64,000 bases of DNA from Carettochelys insculpta (GCF_033958435.1 NC_134139.1:208241501-208305500), one strand, 5' to 3'; counted from the stretch's first letter, positions 42,780 through 53,175 are shown. Translations and numbers: made by a program. The notes: a model not told the origin generated them from the sequence alone.

Positions 42780-43495
42780 GATGGATTGCACCCTCAGCAA
42801 ATTTGCAGGTAACGCTAAGCTAGGGGATGAGTAGATAAGCTAGAAGGTGGGGACAGGGGCTAGAGTGACCTAGACCAATTGGAGGATTGGGCCAAAAGAA
42901 ATCTGATGAGGTTCAACAAGGACAAGGGCAGAGTCCTGCACTTGGGACGGAAGAATCCCAAGCACTGTTACAGGCTGGGGACTGACTGGCTAAGTAACAG
43001 TGCAGCAGAAAAGGCCCTGGGGACTACAGTGGATAATAGGCTGGCTATGAGTCAAGAGTGCGCCCTTGTAGCCAAGAAGGCTGATGGCATATTGGGGTGC
43101 ATTAGGAGGACTATTTCCAGTAGATCTAAATAAGTTATTATTCCCCTCTACTCAGCACTGGTGAGGCCACATCTGTAGTATTGTATCCAGTTCTGGGGCC
43201 TGCAGTATAGAAAGAATGTGGATGCATTGGAGTGGGTCTAGCAGAGGGCAACAAAAATGATTGAGGGCTGCAGCTCATGACCTAGCAGCCGACCTATTTC
43301 CCCAGGAGGGAGGTGAAGCCCTGGAGTGCGTTGTCTAGAGAGGTGGTGGAATCTCCATCCCTAGAGGTTTTAAGTCCCAGCTTGACATGGTCCTGGTTGG
43401 GATGATTTAGTTGGGGTTGGTTCTGCTTTAGGCAGGGGGCTGGACTCGATGACCTCCTGAGGTCCCTTCCAGCCCTGGGATCTGTGATTCTATAA
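42780..43495 (+). mobile_element. CR1 RT C-terminal half and 3' end, with internal deletion
   Basis: Begins at the catalytic region ('gcaaatttgcaggtaacgct', A-N-L-Q-V in place of K-F-A-D-D). It continues with EDWAKRNLMRFNKDKGRVLH, LGTTVDNRLAMSQECALVAK and a stop at 43131, jumps near 43285 over the C-terminal body, and ends GATGACCTCCTGAGGTC, 'gatctgtgattctataa'. Inactive. Confidence 0.87.
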
Positions 43496-44193
43496 CTGTG
43501 CACATGGGCTCTGTGTGTGTGCTGGGAGTGTCGAAGGTGGTGTGTTTGGAGGGGATGTGGGTGTATGGGGCTTGTGTGCACGGCAGCATGAGCAGTGGCA
43601 CAGTTTGTGGGACAGGACGGGGGCCTTACTGGTGAGGGCACCAGCTGGGGTTCTAGGTTCTCTTCATGACGTCAATCGCTGGGTTGCTCTGTGCCTCAGT
43701 TTCCCATTCCAGCCAGTGTAGATAACCGCACTACACTGCCTCCACCCCCTTCTCTGTGGGGGTAAGTGTGAGGTGCTCTGGTCCAGGAAGAGTTCTCTGT
43801 GTGTGTTTCTGTCTACATGCCTGAGGACAAAGGTGAGCGCCTCAGGCGTCGCAAAGCGGCCTTGTCTGGCCAGCTCACTGGCTGTGTCAGCTTTCACTCC
43901 TCCCTAGTGACTACAAAGGTTCACTTCTTTGCTGCCAGGAATGGCGGAGCCCATTGGCTGAAGGGCCTCTTTGCTGAGCAGGGGAGAGTCGGAGAATACG
44001 GGACCTGGATCAAAACCACCCGAGGCCTGAGTCTGGTGATTCACTGGCAAAATGAAACTGTGCCCTGGTTTTGCCCAGTGTTTTATGGCCCCGTCAATGA
44101 GTATTTCAGTGTTTGCTTCAGACTGTGTTCTGGTTGTGCTGCAGAGAGACGGGCAGGGTTTGTGTCTGGGTCTCTGGGTATGGTAAAGGCATC
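43496..44193. other. Unassigned intronic sequence with a MIR-like relic
   Basis: 'ctctgtgcctcagtttccca' near 43690 is MIR-like. No exon is recognised. Confidence 0.42.
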
Positions 44194-44201
44194 TCTGGAG
44201 A

Positions 44202-44416
44202 CAGAGGTGGAAAAGTACTCAAAAAAGTTACCTGATTAAAGGTGAAGCTGCTTTGACTTCTGGATACTTGAGTACAATAAAGATGTGATATGTGTGCGTG
44301 TCCTGTTACGCAAGTAGTTTTCCAGCGGGACACCAGTGACTTATACTTAAATACATTCCCCCCAAAGCAGCTGCACTTTTACTCAAGTAACTTTTGGGGT
44401 ACTTTTCCCACCTCTG
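44202..44416. mobile_element. hAT MITE with perfect 8-bp TSD
   Basis: Termini CAGAGGTGGAAAAGTACTC and GTACTTTTCCCACCTCTG are inverted repeats. Flanking TCTGGAGA (44194-44201 and 44417-44424) is a perfect 8-bp duplication, the hAT signature. At 215 bp it is non-autonomous. Confidence 0.9.
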
Positions 44417-44424
44417 TCTGGAGA

Positions 44425-45613
44425 TCATTGGAATCTTATGAGCAGCAGCTCTGTGTGCTTAGGCCTGGCCACTCTATGGTCAGAGATTCTCCCCTGGTGT
44501 CCGTGGGAGTTTGGCAGACCCCATGCATTGACAGATACTCATTCGAAGGCAGGCATCCACCTCCTTTGGGGGCCACAGAAACCCCCTGAGGAAATGCCCT
44601 CCTGCAAGGGGTCTCAGAACTGCAGTATCGCAATGCAGTGCTTGCTCCACAAAGACCATCAGAACCACAACACATCAATTACACAACTGTCCACCCAGGA
44701 CAGTCCACTGAGAGCTGGTGCCTGGCTAACGAGTCTTTCCTGTCCCAAACCGATGGCTGTGGGGGTGTGATTCCCTCCTTCCAGCCGGCAACCGGTGAAG
44801 AGCTAAGCGAGAGGTTTCTATGACAAAGGGCAGAATGCCAGAAAGGAGGGGCACCGGAAGCCCATACCGGCTCTCATTCCCCCTCTGCTCCCCAGCCCTT
44901 TCAGAGTGGGGAATGTCAGAGGCCCAGGCCAGAGCCCTTTTTCCGTGGCAGAGCGTTTCAACAGGCAGGGCTGGGGGGTTTGCCTCAGAGGCAGCGGAGC
45001 AGGAGCTGGGGAAAGGGCTGGGCTGGAGAAGAGCCAGGGATCTGTTTTCACACAATCCTCCAGGCAACCATCCAAACATTTGCAGATGACACTCATGGCC
45101 TGGGGCGAGGAGGGGACGGGAGCCAACCCCAAACTACGCCAGTTCAAACCACCCCAGCACCCTCTGTCCCTTTGGCGCAGCAGCTGCCAATGAGCGGCAG
45201 GGGCTTTTGGAGACCTCTGCATGTCCTCCAGGGACTGGGACATCTCGGCTGGCACACGGTCTCCCAGCTCAGGGACAGCCCAGCAAAGCAGCCCAGGGAC
45301 TGAGGAGACTTAGGCTGAGCCTGGGAATCAGGAGCGACTGAAGATTGGGCTGGTTTGCGGCCTCTGAGAGGTGAGCAAAGGAGGACAGGCCAGGGACAGC
45401 TCATTTTCACCCTATCCCCGGCGGCCTCAGTAGAGAAGCCAAGGGCTGAATGGGTGGTGCAGAGAGATCAAACTCCCCTTGGTGGTGGCAGCTGCCATCT
45501 GGGTGGTGCATGTCGGCAGGGCCCCTGGTCGGACAGCCGCACCCACCGCTGCCCCGGACTCCAGCAGAGTGGAGGAGGACCTGCCGGTGGGTGGCAAGAA
45601 GTTTGTGGATTAC
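44425..45613. other. Unassigned intronic sequence
   Basis: No repeat or exon recognised between the hAT MITE and the SCARA5 SRCR exon. Confidence 0.42.
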
Positions 45614-45808
45614 CTTGCCCGAACCGGGCCATCCTGTACACCTCCTCGGAGCCTTGGAAACCCAGCATCCTGCACACTACTTCCCCGTCCTTTTTGTCCC
45701 AGCCGTCGTCACACACCGTCCCCCAGCGCTGGTCATGGAACACCTCCACCCGGCCCTCATGTGGGCCGGAGCCGTTCACCAGCCGGATCACCCGCTCCTC
45801 AGCGGCAG
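45614..45808 (-). CDS. SCARA5: SCARA5 exon, SRCR first half
   Basis: A 195-nt exon between acceptor CCCCGACAG (AG at 45810-45809) and donor CAAG/GTAATC (45614/45613). Translated in phase 1 it reads AAEERVIRLVNGSGPHEGR, VEVFHDQRWGTVCDDGWDKK, DGEVVCRMLGF and ends EEVYRMARFGQ plus a split Gly. The R-V-E-V-x-x-x-x-x-W-G-T-V-C-D-D-x-W and V-V-C-R-M-L-G signatures identify an SRCR domain, and the sequence is very close to what I recall for mammalian SCARA5, more so than to MARCO or MSR1. It carries two of the six Cys of a group A domain. The minus strand stays open past both splice sites by chance, so the intronic extensions are not protein. Confidence 0.95.
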
Positions 45809-46839
45809 CTGTCGGGGACAGAGACAGACAAAGCAGACGGTGAGTGCCTCCTTTGGGGCCATCCTTCCCCACTGACACAGAGAGAGCCTCCACTTCCAGC
45901 AGGGCCCCCACCAAGCGCCCCTCAACTTCTCCCCTCTTCTGACACCCCCTAGACCATCCTTCCAGCCTCCATCCTTCCAGCTCAGGAGGGCCCGGCAGCT
46001 GCAGCCCTGTGGCTTACATAGCTTGGAACACCAAGCAAAGCGTCCCGCACAACCTCGGCTGGGGGACCAGAGGCCACTCCTCTAAACATGATCCTGCCCC
46101 GGCTGAAGTCAACCTCTTGACCTCTGCAGCACACCCACCAGTCTCTATGTAATCAAACAGGAGTGGATGCCGGCCCCACTGAAATCCAAGGCAGAACTGC
46201 CAGTGATCAGGATTTCTCCCCTTGCAGGACTCCTCCCATCTCCAAACCCCCCCCCGCCACTCCCCCGTCTCCACTCCCGTCCTCTGGTCCCTTTTGTCTC
46301 CCACTCCTATTGGCTCAACCACAGCCTATTTATACAGGGAAAGCCTGAGGAACACAGCAGAGAAGTCAGGCCGAAGAGGAGACCGTCTTAAGCAAAGCCT
46401 CCCGTGGCGCCCAGACAGCAAGTTGAACTAAACGCCCCCAAATCCCATTCGCTGGGGTTAGAAGTGGGTCTGGGCTGAAGGGCTGCAAAGAGGCTCTGGG
46501 CAGCTGGAGTCACTCTGCAACTTTCTCATCTGTGTTCGACTCCGAGGGGGCAATTAGTGGCCCCCAGAAGGAAGGAAGTGGAGAAGGTTTTCTTTTCAAC
46601 CACAGCTGGTCCTGCGTTTTCGGATGAAGCCGTTTTATTTTAATGTGGCTTTGTGAAAATGGAAATTCCTACAGGAAATGCGGGCGATGTCGGGGCAGGG
46701 GATGGTGAAAAGGGATTTAAAAAAAAAGTCATTTCTGAGCCAAAAACATTTTCAGATTCCCAATATCTGCAGTTAGACCAAACAATTTTGTCCAGCTGAC
46801 CTCTGGTCAAACCACATTTCTCCTGTTTCTATGAGCTCC
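45809..46839. other. Unassigned intronic sequence
   Basis: No repeat or exon recognised. Confidence 0.42.
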
Positions 46840-47180
46840 ACCTGGTTTTGACGTGAGACTGTGGCCTGACTCTTGGGCACGGGCGCCACTTCCGGAGGGG
46901 GCAGCAGCTGTGTGTATCCGGAGGCTGCTGCTCTTCCTCCCATTCCCCTGACAGTCAGGGAGTGAGAGGAAAGTACCCAGCTTGCGAATCACTCCTCTGC
47001 CCCCTCCCCTCATTAGTCAGGAGTTAGAGGCATGTGCAGCCATGCGCTTTCCCCTCCCTTCCCTGCAGAAGAACTGGATGAAGAGCAAGCAGCATCCCAG
47101 TGCACAGGGCTGCTGCCCTTCCCCCAACCCCGAAACGGCATCCCTGCACCCGGGCCCACTGGAAACTGGGCTCAAATTCA
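46840..47180. repeat. Fold-back repeat, copy 2
   Basis: Arms at about 46895-46985 and 47045-47130 are imperfect inverted repeats. The loop 'gcgaatcactcctctgcccc' is the reverse complement of the loop of copy 1 ('gcagaagagtgattcgc' near 41670), so the two copies lie in opposite orientation. Confidence 0.6.
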
Positions 47181-47393
47181 CTCAGGAATCCTTGGGAACC
47201 TTTTTGCCAGGCCTGGGCCGTGTTTCAGGTATGCAACGATGCCCAGAGACGGGCAAGTTCCATGGGGCTTTAGATTCCATTGCAAACATTCTGCTGTGCT
47301 GGAAACGCAGGAAGGAGAAAGACCGAGAGAGTTGCGATCTGACCAGGAGCACCAGAAGCTCCGTAGAAGTATGGGCGGGTGGCCACTGGTGCC
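47181..47393. other. Unassigned intronic sequence
   Basis: Nothing recognised. Confidence 0.4.
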
Positions 47394-47493
47394 TGACACA
47401 TGTATCAAGTACTGGAGGGGTAGCCGTGTTAGTCTGGATCTGTAACAACAACAAAGGGTCCTGTGGCACCTTACAGACTAACAGGAAAGTTTT

Positions 47494-47531
47494 GAGCATG
47501 AGCTTTCGTGAGCACAGACTCACTTCATCAG
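47494..47531 (-). ncRNA. Hammerhead ribozyme-like motif, minus-strand arm
   Basis: Minus-strand reading: CTGATGA (47531-47525), extra A, GTGAG/CTCAC stem II with a TCTGTG loop, GAAA, GC-TCAT-GC stem III, then TC. Identical in core to the plus-strand arm. An RNA from either strand of the dimer would therefore hold one core in sense orientation. Confidence 0.62.
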
Positions 47532-47550
47532 ATGCTGGTCTGACCAGCAT

Positions 47551-47588
47551 CTGATGAAGTGAGTCTGTGCTCACGAAAGCTCATGCTC
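47551..47588 (+). ncRNA. Hammerhead ribozyme-like motif, plus-strand arm
   Basis: CTGATGA 47551-47557, extra A, stem II GTGAG/CTCAC, GAAA 47575-47578, stem III GC/GC around TCAT, with C47588 before the predicted cut. In the dimer the bases upstream of the core (GACCAGCAT) are the palindrome centre and do not pair with the 3' flank, so stem I would need a different partner. Confidence 0.62.
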
Positions 47589-47826
47589 AAAACTTTCTTG
47601 TTAGTCTATAAGGTGCCACAGGACCCTTCGTTGTTGACACATGCTCCAGGTAATCTGCTCAGTCCAGCTCAGACTTGGTATTTCCACTCACAACTGATGC
47701 ACCTAGCGAGCAAACAAATCCAAATTCCCGGCTCTCAATGAGTTGACTTCTCTGAACTGGCAGCAGTGGATTGTGCTAGAGAAACCCAAGATGTGAACAG
47801 CCTTTACCCCCTTCTCTGCCTTAAAC

Positions 47827-48152
47827 CAGGGATCCGCAACCTGCCTCTCTGGAACCGCACGCAGCTCTTTAAGGGCTTCTTTGTGGCTCCTGACACTATA
47901 CCGGCAAAGTAAAAACAAAAACTACTCCGGATTATTTCCGCTAAACAGTGAATGTTCTGCAGTAAACACGAATCGCGTTGCAATTCACTGCCTGTGCGCT
48001 GTTCTTCAAATGGGGTTACAAACGCATGGTTTGACGTTATTGATGAAGGACTGTCTCTTATTCACAGGCATTGCAGCTCCTGGATCGTCGAGATGTTTAC
48101 TGAATTTAAAAAAAAAATGTCTCTTCTTGCTATTTTGGTTACTGACCCCCTG
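47827..48152. mobile_element. hAT copy, same group as 32881
   Basis: Starts CAGGGATCCGCAACCTG and ends GGTTACTGACCCCCTG. The flanks CCTTAAAC (47819-47826) and GCCTAAAC (48153-48160) are a 6-of-8 match. 'gcagctctttaagggcttct' is shared with the 32881 and 34009 copies. Confidence 0.72.
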
Positions 48153-48261
48153 GCCTAAACCATCATGTCTCAGGCTGACACTGGAAGCAACATGACATGA
48201 ATTTCCTGACTCCCCAGGCATACTCCCATAGGGTTGGTGACTTTATCCATTAAACTGTAGT
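48153..48261. other. Unassigned intronic sequence
   Basis: Nothing recognised. Confidence 0.4.
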
Positions 48262-48461
48262 GGAATCATAGAATCATAGAATCCCAGGGCTGGAAGGGAC
48301 CTCAGGAGGTCATCTAGTCCAGCCCCCTGCCCAAAGCAGGACCAACCCCAACTAAATCATCCCAGCCAGGGCTTTGTCAAGCCAGGACTTGAAGATCTCT
48401 AGGGATGGAGAGCCTACCACTTCTCCCGGTAACACATTCCAGTGCTTCACCACCCTCCTGG
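48262..48461 (-). mobile_element. CR1 3' end, interrupted by a MITE
   Basis: Minus-strand terminus with two GATTCTATGATTCTATG units at 48266-48282, then the standard 3' sequence to 'caccctcctgg', where the next element begins. A few CR1 bases (tgaaata) follow the MITE at 48782. Confidence 0.9.
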
Positions 48462-48775
48462 GCTGTGTTTACACTTAGTAAAAGCTTTGAAATGGTCATG
48501 CTAATAGCCAAATCTAAGAATACTAATGAGGTGCTGAATATGCATATTCAGTGCTTCATTATCATGCTGGCAGCTGCTGCATGTTTGCTCCCATGTGGCT
48601 CATCTACACCAGGGTCCATTTTTGAAAGGACACCACTGACCCCACCAACATTAAAATCCCCTTTCTAAGGGCCACAGTCTCTGGCATGCTAATGAGGTGC
48701 TGAGTACGCATTCCAGCACCTCGTTAGTATTCGTCAATTTGGCCCTTTCAAAGTTTTTACTAAGTGGAGATGTAG
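48462..48775. mobile_element. MITE with ~35-bp TIRs and TCCTGG TSD
   Basis: Left end GCTGTGTTTACACTTAGTAA and right end (reverse complement) CTACATCTCCACTTAGTAAA, both continuing with A-CTTTGAAA. Direct repeats TCCTGG at 48456-48461 and 48776-48781 flank it, and the CR1 sequence joins across. A related copy is at 37600-37850. Confidence 0.75.
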
Positions 48776-48794
48776 TCCTGGTGAAATACGCACA

Positions 48795-48962
48795 CCTCTC
48801 TTTGAGCTGGAAGGTCATGAAGTCTAGCCCCTGCCCTGTTGGCAAGGCCAAGCACCACCCCAACAACTATTTGCCCCAGTCGCTAAACGACCTCCTGAAG
48901 GATTGAACTCACAACTCTCAGTTTAGCAGGTCAATACTCAGGCTGCTGAGCTATCCCTCCCC
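48795..48962 (-). mobile_element. tRNA-derived SINE (tortoise Pol III type)
   Basis: Minus strand: 'gggatagctcagcagcctga' (A box), 'gacctgctaaactgagagtt' and 'gagttcaatccttcagga' (B box GAGTTCAATCC), then a body and a tail ending 'ctagacttcatgaccttcca', like the CR1 3' terminus. It is the clearest Pol III SINE in the window, and its type points to a cryptodiran turtle. Confidence 0.82.
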
Positions 48963-49075
48963 TCACTTTTCTATGTTAAACTGTTTTACACATTTCATCC
49001 ACGGAGCAGCATGGTGTGTAAAACACTTACTTAAACAAACCTCAGCCTTGCCTGGGAGCATTAAAAGGCTCTGAT

Positions 49076-49140
49076 GATGAACACCAGGGCAAGGGAGTGG
49101 ACTTGATAACCTCCTAAGGTCCCTTCCAGCTCTATGAAAT
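49076..49140 (+). mobile_element. CR1/SINE 3'-tail fragment
   Basis: 'gtggacttgataacctccta' and 'aggtcccttccagctctatg' match the shared CR1/SINE 3' terminus. Confidence 0.6.
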
Positions 49141-49259
49141 GTGAGGTGTATGTATTCCCCTGAGAATTCAAGGAACTGAGTGGGGAGGTGTTGACTATTT
49201 TACAGGAGCTCTTTATACACATTGGCTGAAAACTGCTGTTGGGAATGCAAAACATGAAA

Positions 49260-50850
49260 CTATCAGAGATAGGCTGGTTATTGGGGTCACAGACAGAAAC
49301 CTTTCACAGCAGCTACGACTAAAGAAGGTTTAACCTTAGCCACAGCTGTACAGGCAGCAAAGCAGGATGAATCCATTAATGAAACAACAGAACAAAAGCC
49401 AGGAACAGCTTGAAAAGGAGCTTACGAGTCAGAAAGAGACACTTGAGTTTTAAAAGTCCTTCTGGCCAGGAGAGAGAACTCCCAGGTTGAGAGGGACAAA
49501 TTCCACCCTACAGGAAGAAGGAATGGAAAAAGTCAGATCCCAGCTGACGATGTATGCCCAGCTGAAGTCACCAGGCACAGCTCTGCATAGCTGGCAGGGA
49601 TTCTGAACTGCATGGGCCAGGACGTTACAGAAACACGAAAGCTTTGTATTCAGCATTAATGAACTCAAAGGACCACAAACCATCGGCCTGCTCAGCCACC
49701 CCATGGCAGCCAGGATGGGTCTAGCAGAGAATGGTGGAAGAACTGAATGGAGTTTTTGATGATATTGGATGTTTGTGAGGAGAGTGGGTACATATCAACT
49801 GACAAGACTATGCTGTGCCATACAGTGTACAAACGCCCTCACCAGAGAGCCCTTGAAAGAGAGGTGTTGCAGATTACGCCTGTCCAGAAGATGTTATTAC
49901 CTGATCATAGTAGAGAAATAATGCAACATATCCCAGTGCTATAGGGCAACTGAAACACACTTCTGCTCACTTTGGGTATTTCAGAGCAATTTCTGATGGA
50001 CAAGTGACCACAAGTCGCTGAAGCAGTATTTCAGCCCATCTGAACGAAATAGGATTGTGATCGCATTAGTAGCAGCCTGCCTTTCCCACGAGCAAGCAGA
50101 GAGATTGAGACAGCTGCACAGACAGCCCAGAAAATCCTACAGCGGGAAGACCCACTCCCTTTCTTCTGAGTCACAGCTCAACACCCAGCGTGGCTGCTGG
50201 ATAGCGTCCAGGACAACTCCTGATGGGACGTGACTGAAAATTATGGTTCCAGCTTTGGAGAAGCATCTCTCTCCAAACGGTCGGACACGAAAAGAGTTGC
50301 CAAGTCAGACAAAGGAGCTACAAGAGCTCCGGAACACTTTTCTGGCCTATGGCACTCGGGGAGAGGCCAGGACTAGAACCAGGAGATGGTGTTCACACCA
50401 AACTGGATGGAGAAAATGGGTGGCCAGGTCCAGCTGGCATAAAAAATAAATAAATACATAATTCCATACGTGGATCACGGAGACCAAGAGTGGAGAGAAC
50501 AGAAACCATCACCTTCTGCAGTTTGTTCCTCAGACAGACCCATCGAAAGATTGAACTCTACTGGCGGGAGATGTGGCGCGTGAGGACAACTCAAGGATTC
50601 TGAACTGGCCACAGCCACTTGTGGCAGCCAGTGGACAGCCAGGTGACCACACTGGTTCACGTTCGGGTTGGGCAATGAAGAAAGCAGTACAATCCAGCGC
50701 CACTTACCAGACTGATCCTTACTGCACTTCAAAGGCAGCTTGATAGTGTAAAAATATCGTATTTGCGCTAGTCTCAGCCATGCCTGGCAGAGCATTAAAG
50801 GCTTTTACGATGGCCACATCTGGTGTGTATCAGCTAGCTCTGTGTCTAGT
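49260..50850 (+). pseudogene. Possible Ty3/gypsy-type retroelement relic
   Basis: At 49265-49325 the plus strand reads DRLVIGVTDRNLSQQLRLKK, the R-D-x-I/L-V-I-G-I/V-x-D-x-x-L-S-x-x-L pattern of the capsid C-terminal part of Ty3/gypsy gag, followed after a break by T-A-V-Q-A-A-K-Q-D-E. The rest has many short coding-like frames with stops and no certain protease, RT or integrase motif. Only the gag similarity is recognised. Confidence 0.42.
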
Positions 50851-52780
50851 CATTGCTTGTCATGCTTGGTGAGGTTTGTGCTTCTGGGGGAATACAGTAG
50901 GCTGGAGACTTCTGCTCCAAGGGTACCTGGAGAGCTGTGGCTCTGGGGATTGCTGGCTGGATACGGCCTCGTGTCCTAAGGCAAGCAAAGAGGATCTGTT
51001 CCCTGCCCTGAGTCACTGCAGCACATCTGTGATCAGCAGGCTCATGCCTTTAACCTTGGGCACGTTTTCACTTCTGTTTAACCATTTTACCGCCAAGACG
51101 GCGCAACTGTGTTTAAATTAACGGCAAGCCCTGAGCATCGGCACGTCCAGCTGCTGGACACAGCCGCAGAGAGGCCCCCAGCATCAGGAGTCACACGCTT
51201 GGAATTAGAAAGGAAGTTGAATGGAAAGCAAGTTTTTAACCTTTGAGGCTGCAAATGTGGCTTGTGTGTCCCTGACAGCGTCAGTCCGCCTAAGGCTAAG
51301 TGGGTACCCAGAGCTGGGGTGGGAATCCCACTGAGATAGCTCCAGTATAAACCACAGGGGAGCTAGGGGAGCGTTGTCCATGACAGGTTTGTACGGGGCT
51401 TGGCTCAGACATGCCTTCACTTCTGCTGCCTGTGATGCTGGGGCTGCCCTGCCCTTTATACTTGCATTAGCCCATGGCAGCTAGCCTGAGTATGTGGGCA
51501 AGACGACCACACCCCTAGCTTGTAGCACAGACACCGCCTCAGTCTGCAGAGAGCCTGAAGCAATGGCACCTCAGAGGGGTGCTGGCCCTGAAAAGCCAAC
51601 ATCCCTCTGGCCACCCGCCTGGCTCATCCCTCAATCAGGAACGCGCCAGCAGCTGGGGGTGGGTGGGATGGTGCTTCTCTGTGAGGCTGGGGGAGGGCAG
51701 ATGCTTTGCTGGTCCTGAGGGGAGCTGCACTGCAGCCACAGGCCCTGTGCATTGCACACCCAGGGCTCCCCAAGGCTGCGATCCGGCTTTGAAGAGGTTG
51801 CTTGTCGCCCAGAGGAGCAGACCCACGCCAGGGCACTGAGGGCCTGACCCGGCTGCCCTGGGCGCAGCTTTGCAAGCTGAGTGTGGCCCCAAAGGCCCCA
51901 AAGATGGGGCTCCAGCCAAGGAGCTCCTGGTTCCAGACTGCCACCCCACTCTGAATTCACCCACAAGCGAGGTCCCTTCCCTGCCTCACAGTGGTGCCCC
52001 ATAGGGCTTCCCTGCAGTGCCGGACAGAGCTCTCAGGCCCCTGCGTGCGCCACCAGGCAGGGCGGGGCGTCTCTCTGATGGCTGGCTCCTCTGTCCCCTG
52101 CAGGGGCTGCTGCGGTTCCATAGCACAGGTGAGGGATGGGGCTTAGCTGGAGACCAGTCTCCTCTCTCCGTGAGCGCCCCAGGGCAGGCTGGGGCTGAGG
52201 TGGGGAGGGTAAGGGATGAGCTGTCTGGAAGGGGCTGCTCCGTGAGCCTCAGGGTGAGGGCAGGTAAGAAAGGTACAGCGGATGCATCTGAAATGCCCCT
52301 TTCGCTCTGTCTGCGGATGGAGCCAGGACCTGCCTGGAGTTAAACAAACCAAACCCGACCTCTGTTTCCTGGCCTCCCCAGTGCCAGCCAGGCCCTTCGG
52401 ACAAGCTGCCCTGTGATAACCGGCACGCCCAGCCCAAACGAGCGACCCTACGATAACCAGCAGCCCTTGGCTCCTGAGAGCCCCAGCTCACCCTGGGGAA
52501 TGGAACGCACGGTCCAGCGCCTCGCCTGCAAGGCCGTCCGACACCAGGGCCAGCCAGCTGTGTGCAAGGAGCTGTACAGACACACAGCGAAGGCTGGTGC
52601 CTGTGTAGAAGAGCTCAAAAGCTCAGAGCCTAAGTCCTGACTTGCAGACACTCCCCCTCCACCTTCCTGCTGAGGGACATCAATGTATTACCAGGGCACC
52701 GCTGCAGCAGCAGGGTAAGCCTGGGAAAAGCTGTGTGGATAAGGACGCCCTTGTTACAAAGGGTCACTGGCCTTGGCCTC
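50851..52780. other. No gene recognised
   Basis: Intronic sequence, GC-rich towards the right. No exon of SCARA5 or repeat family is recognised. Confidence 0.45.
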
Positions 52781-52789
52781 TGGTTTGCT

Positions 52790-52950
52790 TCCGCCCACAG
52801 CTGATCACTTTGTTTCTCTGGACATTGCTTCCCCACTGGTAAACCGAGGCTGAAAATCCTTCCTTTATGTTTCTCAGCTGCTTAGCACGTGAGCTGCTCA
52901 GGGCAGGCGCTGTCCCTCGCCAAGGGGCTGTGGCCACTGGATGGGGGTGG
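52790..52950 (-). mobile_element. MIR-like SINE relic
   Basis: 'cttccccactggtaaaccga' and 'gagctgctcagggcaggcgc' recall MIR/L2 3' sequence. Old. Confidence 0.35.
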
Positions 52951-53004
52951 CAGCGCAGGTGAAGGTCCCTGTGCTACTTTAACGCCACTCGTGTGACTAA
53001 GCGA

Positions 53005-53060
53005 GAATAATGAAAGTGTCGGGTTGGAAGAGACCTCGAGAAGTTTTCAAGTCCCATCGT
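53005..53060 (-). mobile_element. CR1/SINE 3'-tail fragment
   Basis: 'gggttggaagagacctcgag' and 'aagttttcaagtccca' are a divergent CR1-type terminus. Confidence 0.55.
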
Positions 53061-53084
53061 CCTGTGCTGGGGCAGGAGCAAGTA

Positions 53085-53175
53085 ACCCTGGGCCACGCCT
53101 AATGCGCCCTCTAATTTTTCCCCACCCACGTGTGGAATAAATGCTGTTACATGCACCAAGGTGTGTGCAGAGGTG
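53085..53175 (+). repeat. GTGCACC/AATAAATTT repeat, copy 1 of 4
   Basis: 'taatttttccccacccacgt', 'gtggaataaatgctgttaca' and 'aggtgcaccgcc' correspond to 61842-61935 and, in reverse, to 54890-55110 and 55405-55625. It is an interspersed repeat of unknown family. Confidence 0.6.

Larger units (their letters stand above)
31531..45613 (-). other. SCARA5: SCARA5 intron inside the SRCR domain (14.1 kb)
   Basis: Bounded by donor CAAG/GTAATC at 45613 and acceptor CTCCCCAG at 31531. It is filled with transposable elements described separately. 31531-32062 and 32177-32792 show nothing else that I recognise. Confidence 0.85.
47403..47634. mobile_element. Head-to-head hammerhead dimer (family 1) with 9-bp TSD
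   Basis: Perfect 9-bp direct repeats TGACACATG (47394-47402 and 47635-47643) bound a 232-bp insertion. Its two copies of the family face each other around a single base, T47541: 47445-47540 and 47542 to about 47637 are near-perfect reverse complements. The left copy is longer and includes the tail 'ggggtagccgtgttagtctg'; the right copy stops before it. Both copies have intact CTGATGA, stem II, GAAA and stem III. Few mismatches between the arms suggest a recent insertion. The TSD shows that it integrated as a dimer. Confidence 0.88.

Noticed and set aside
45468..45914. A 148-residue single-exon SRCR protein
   Set aside because: Only 45614-45808 is exon; the flanks beyond GTAATC and CCCCGACAG are intron and the residues there do not continue the SRCR domain.
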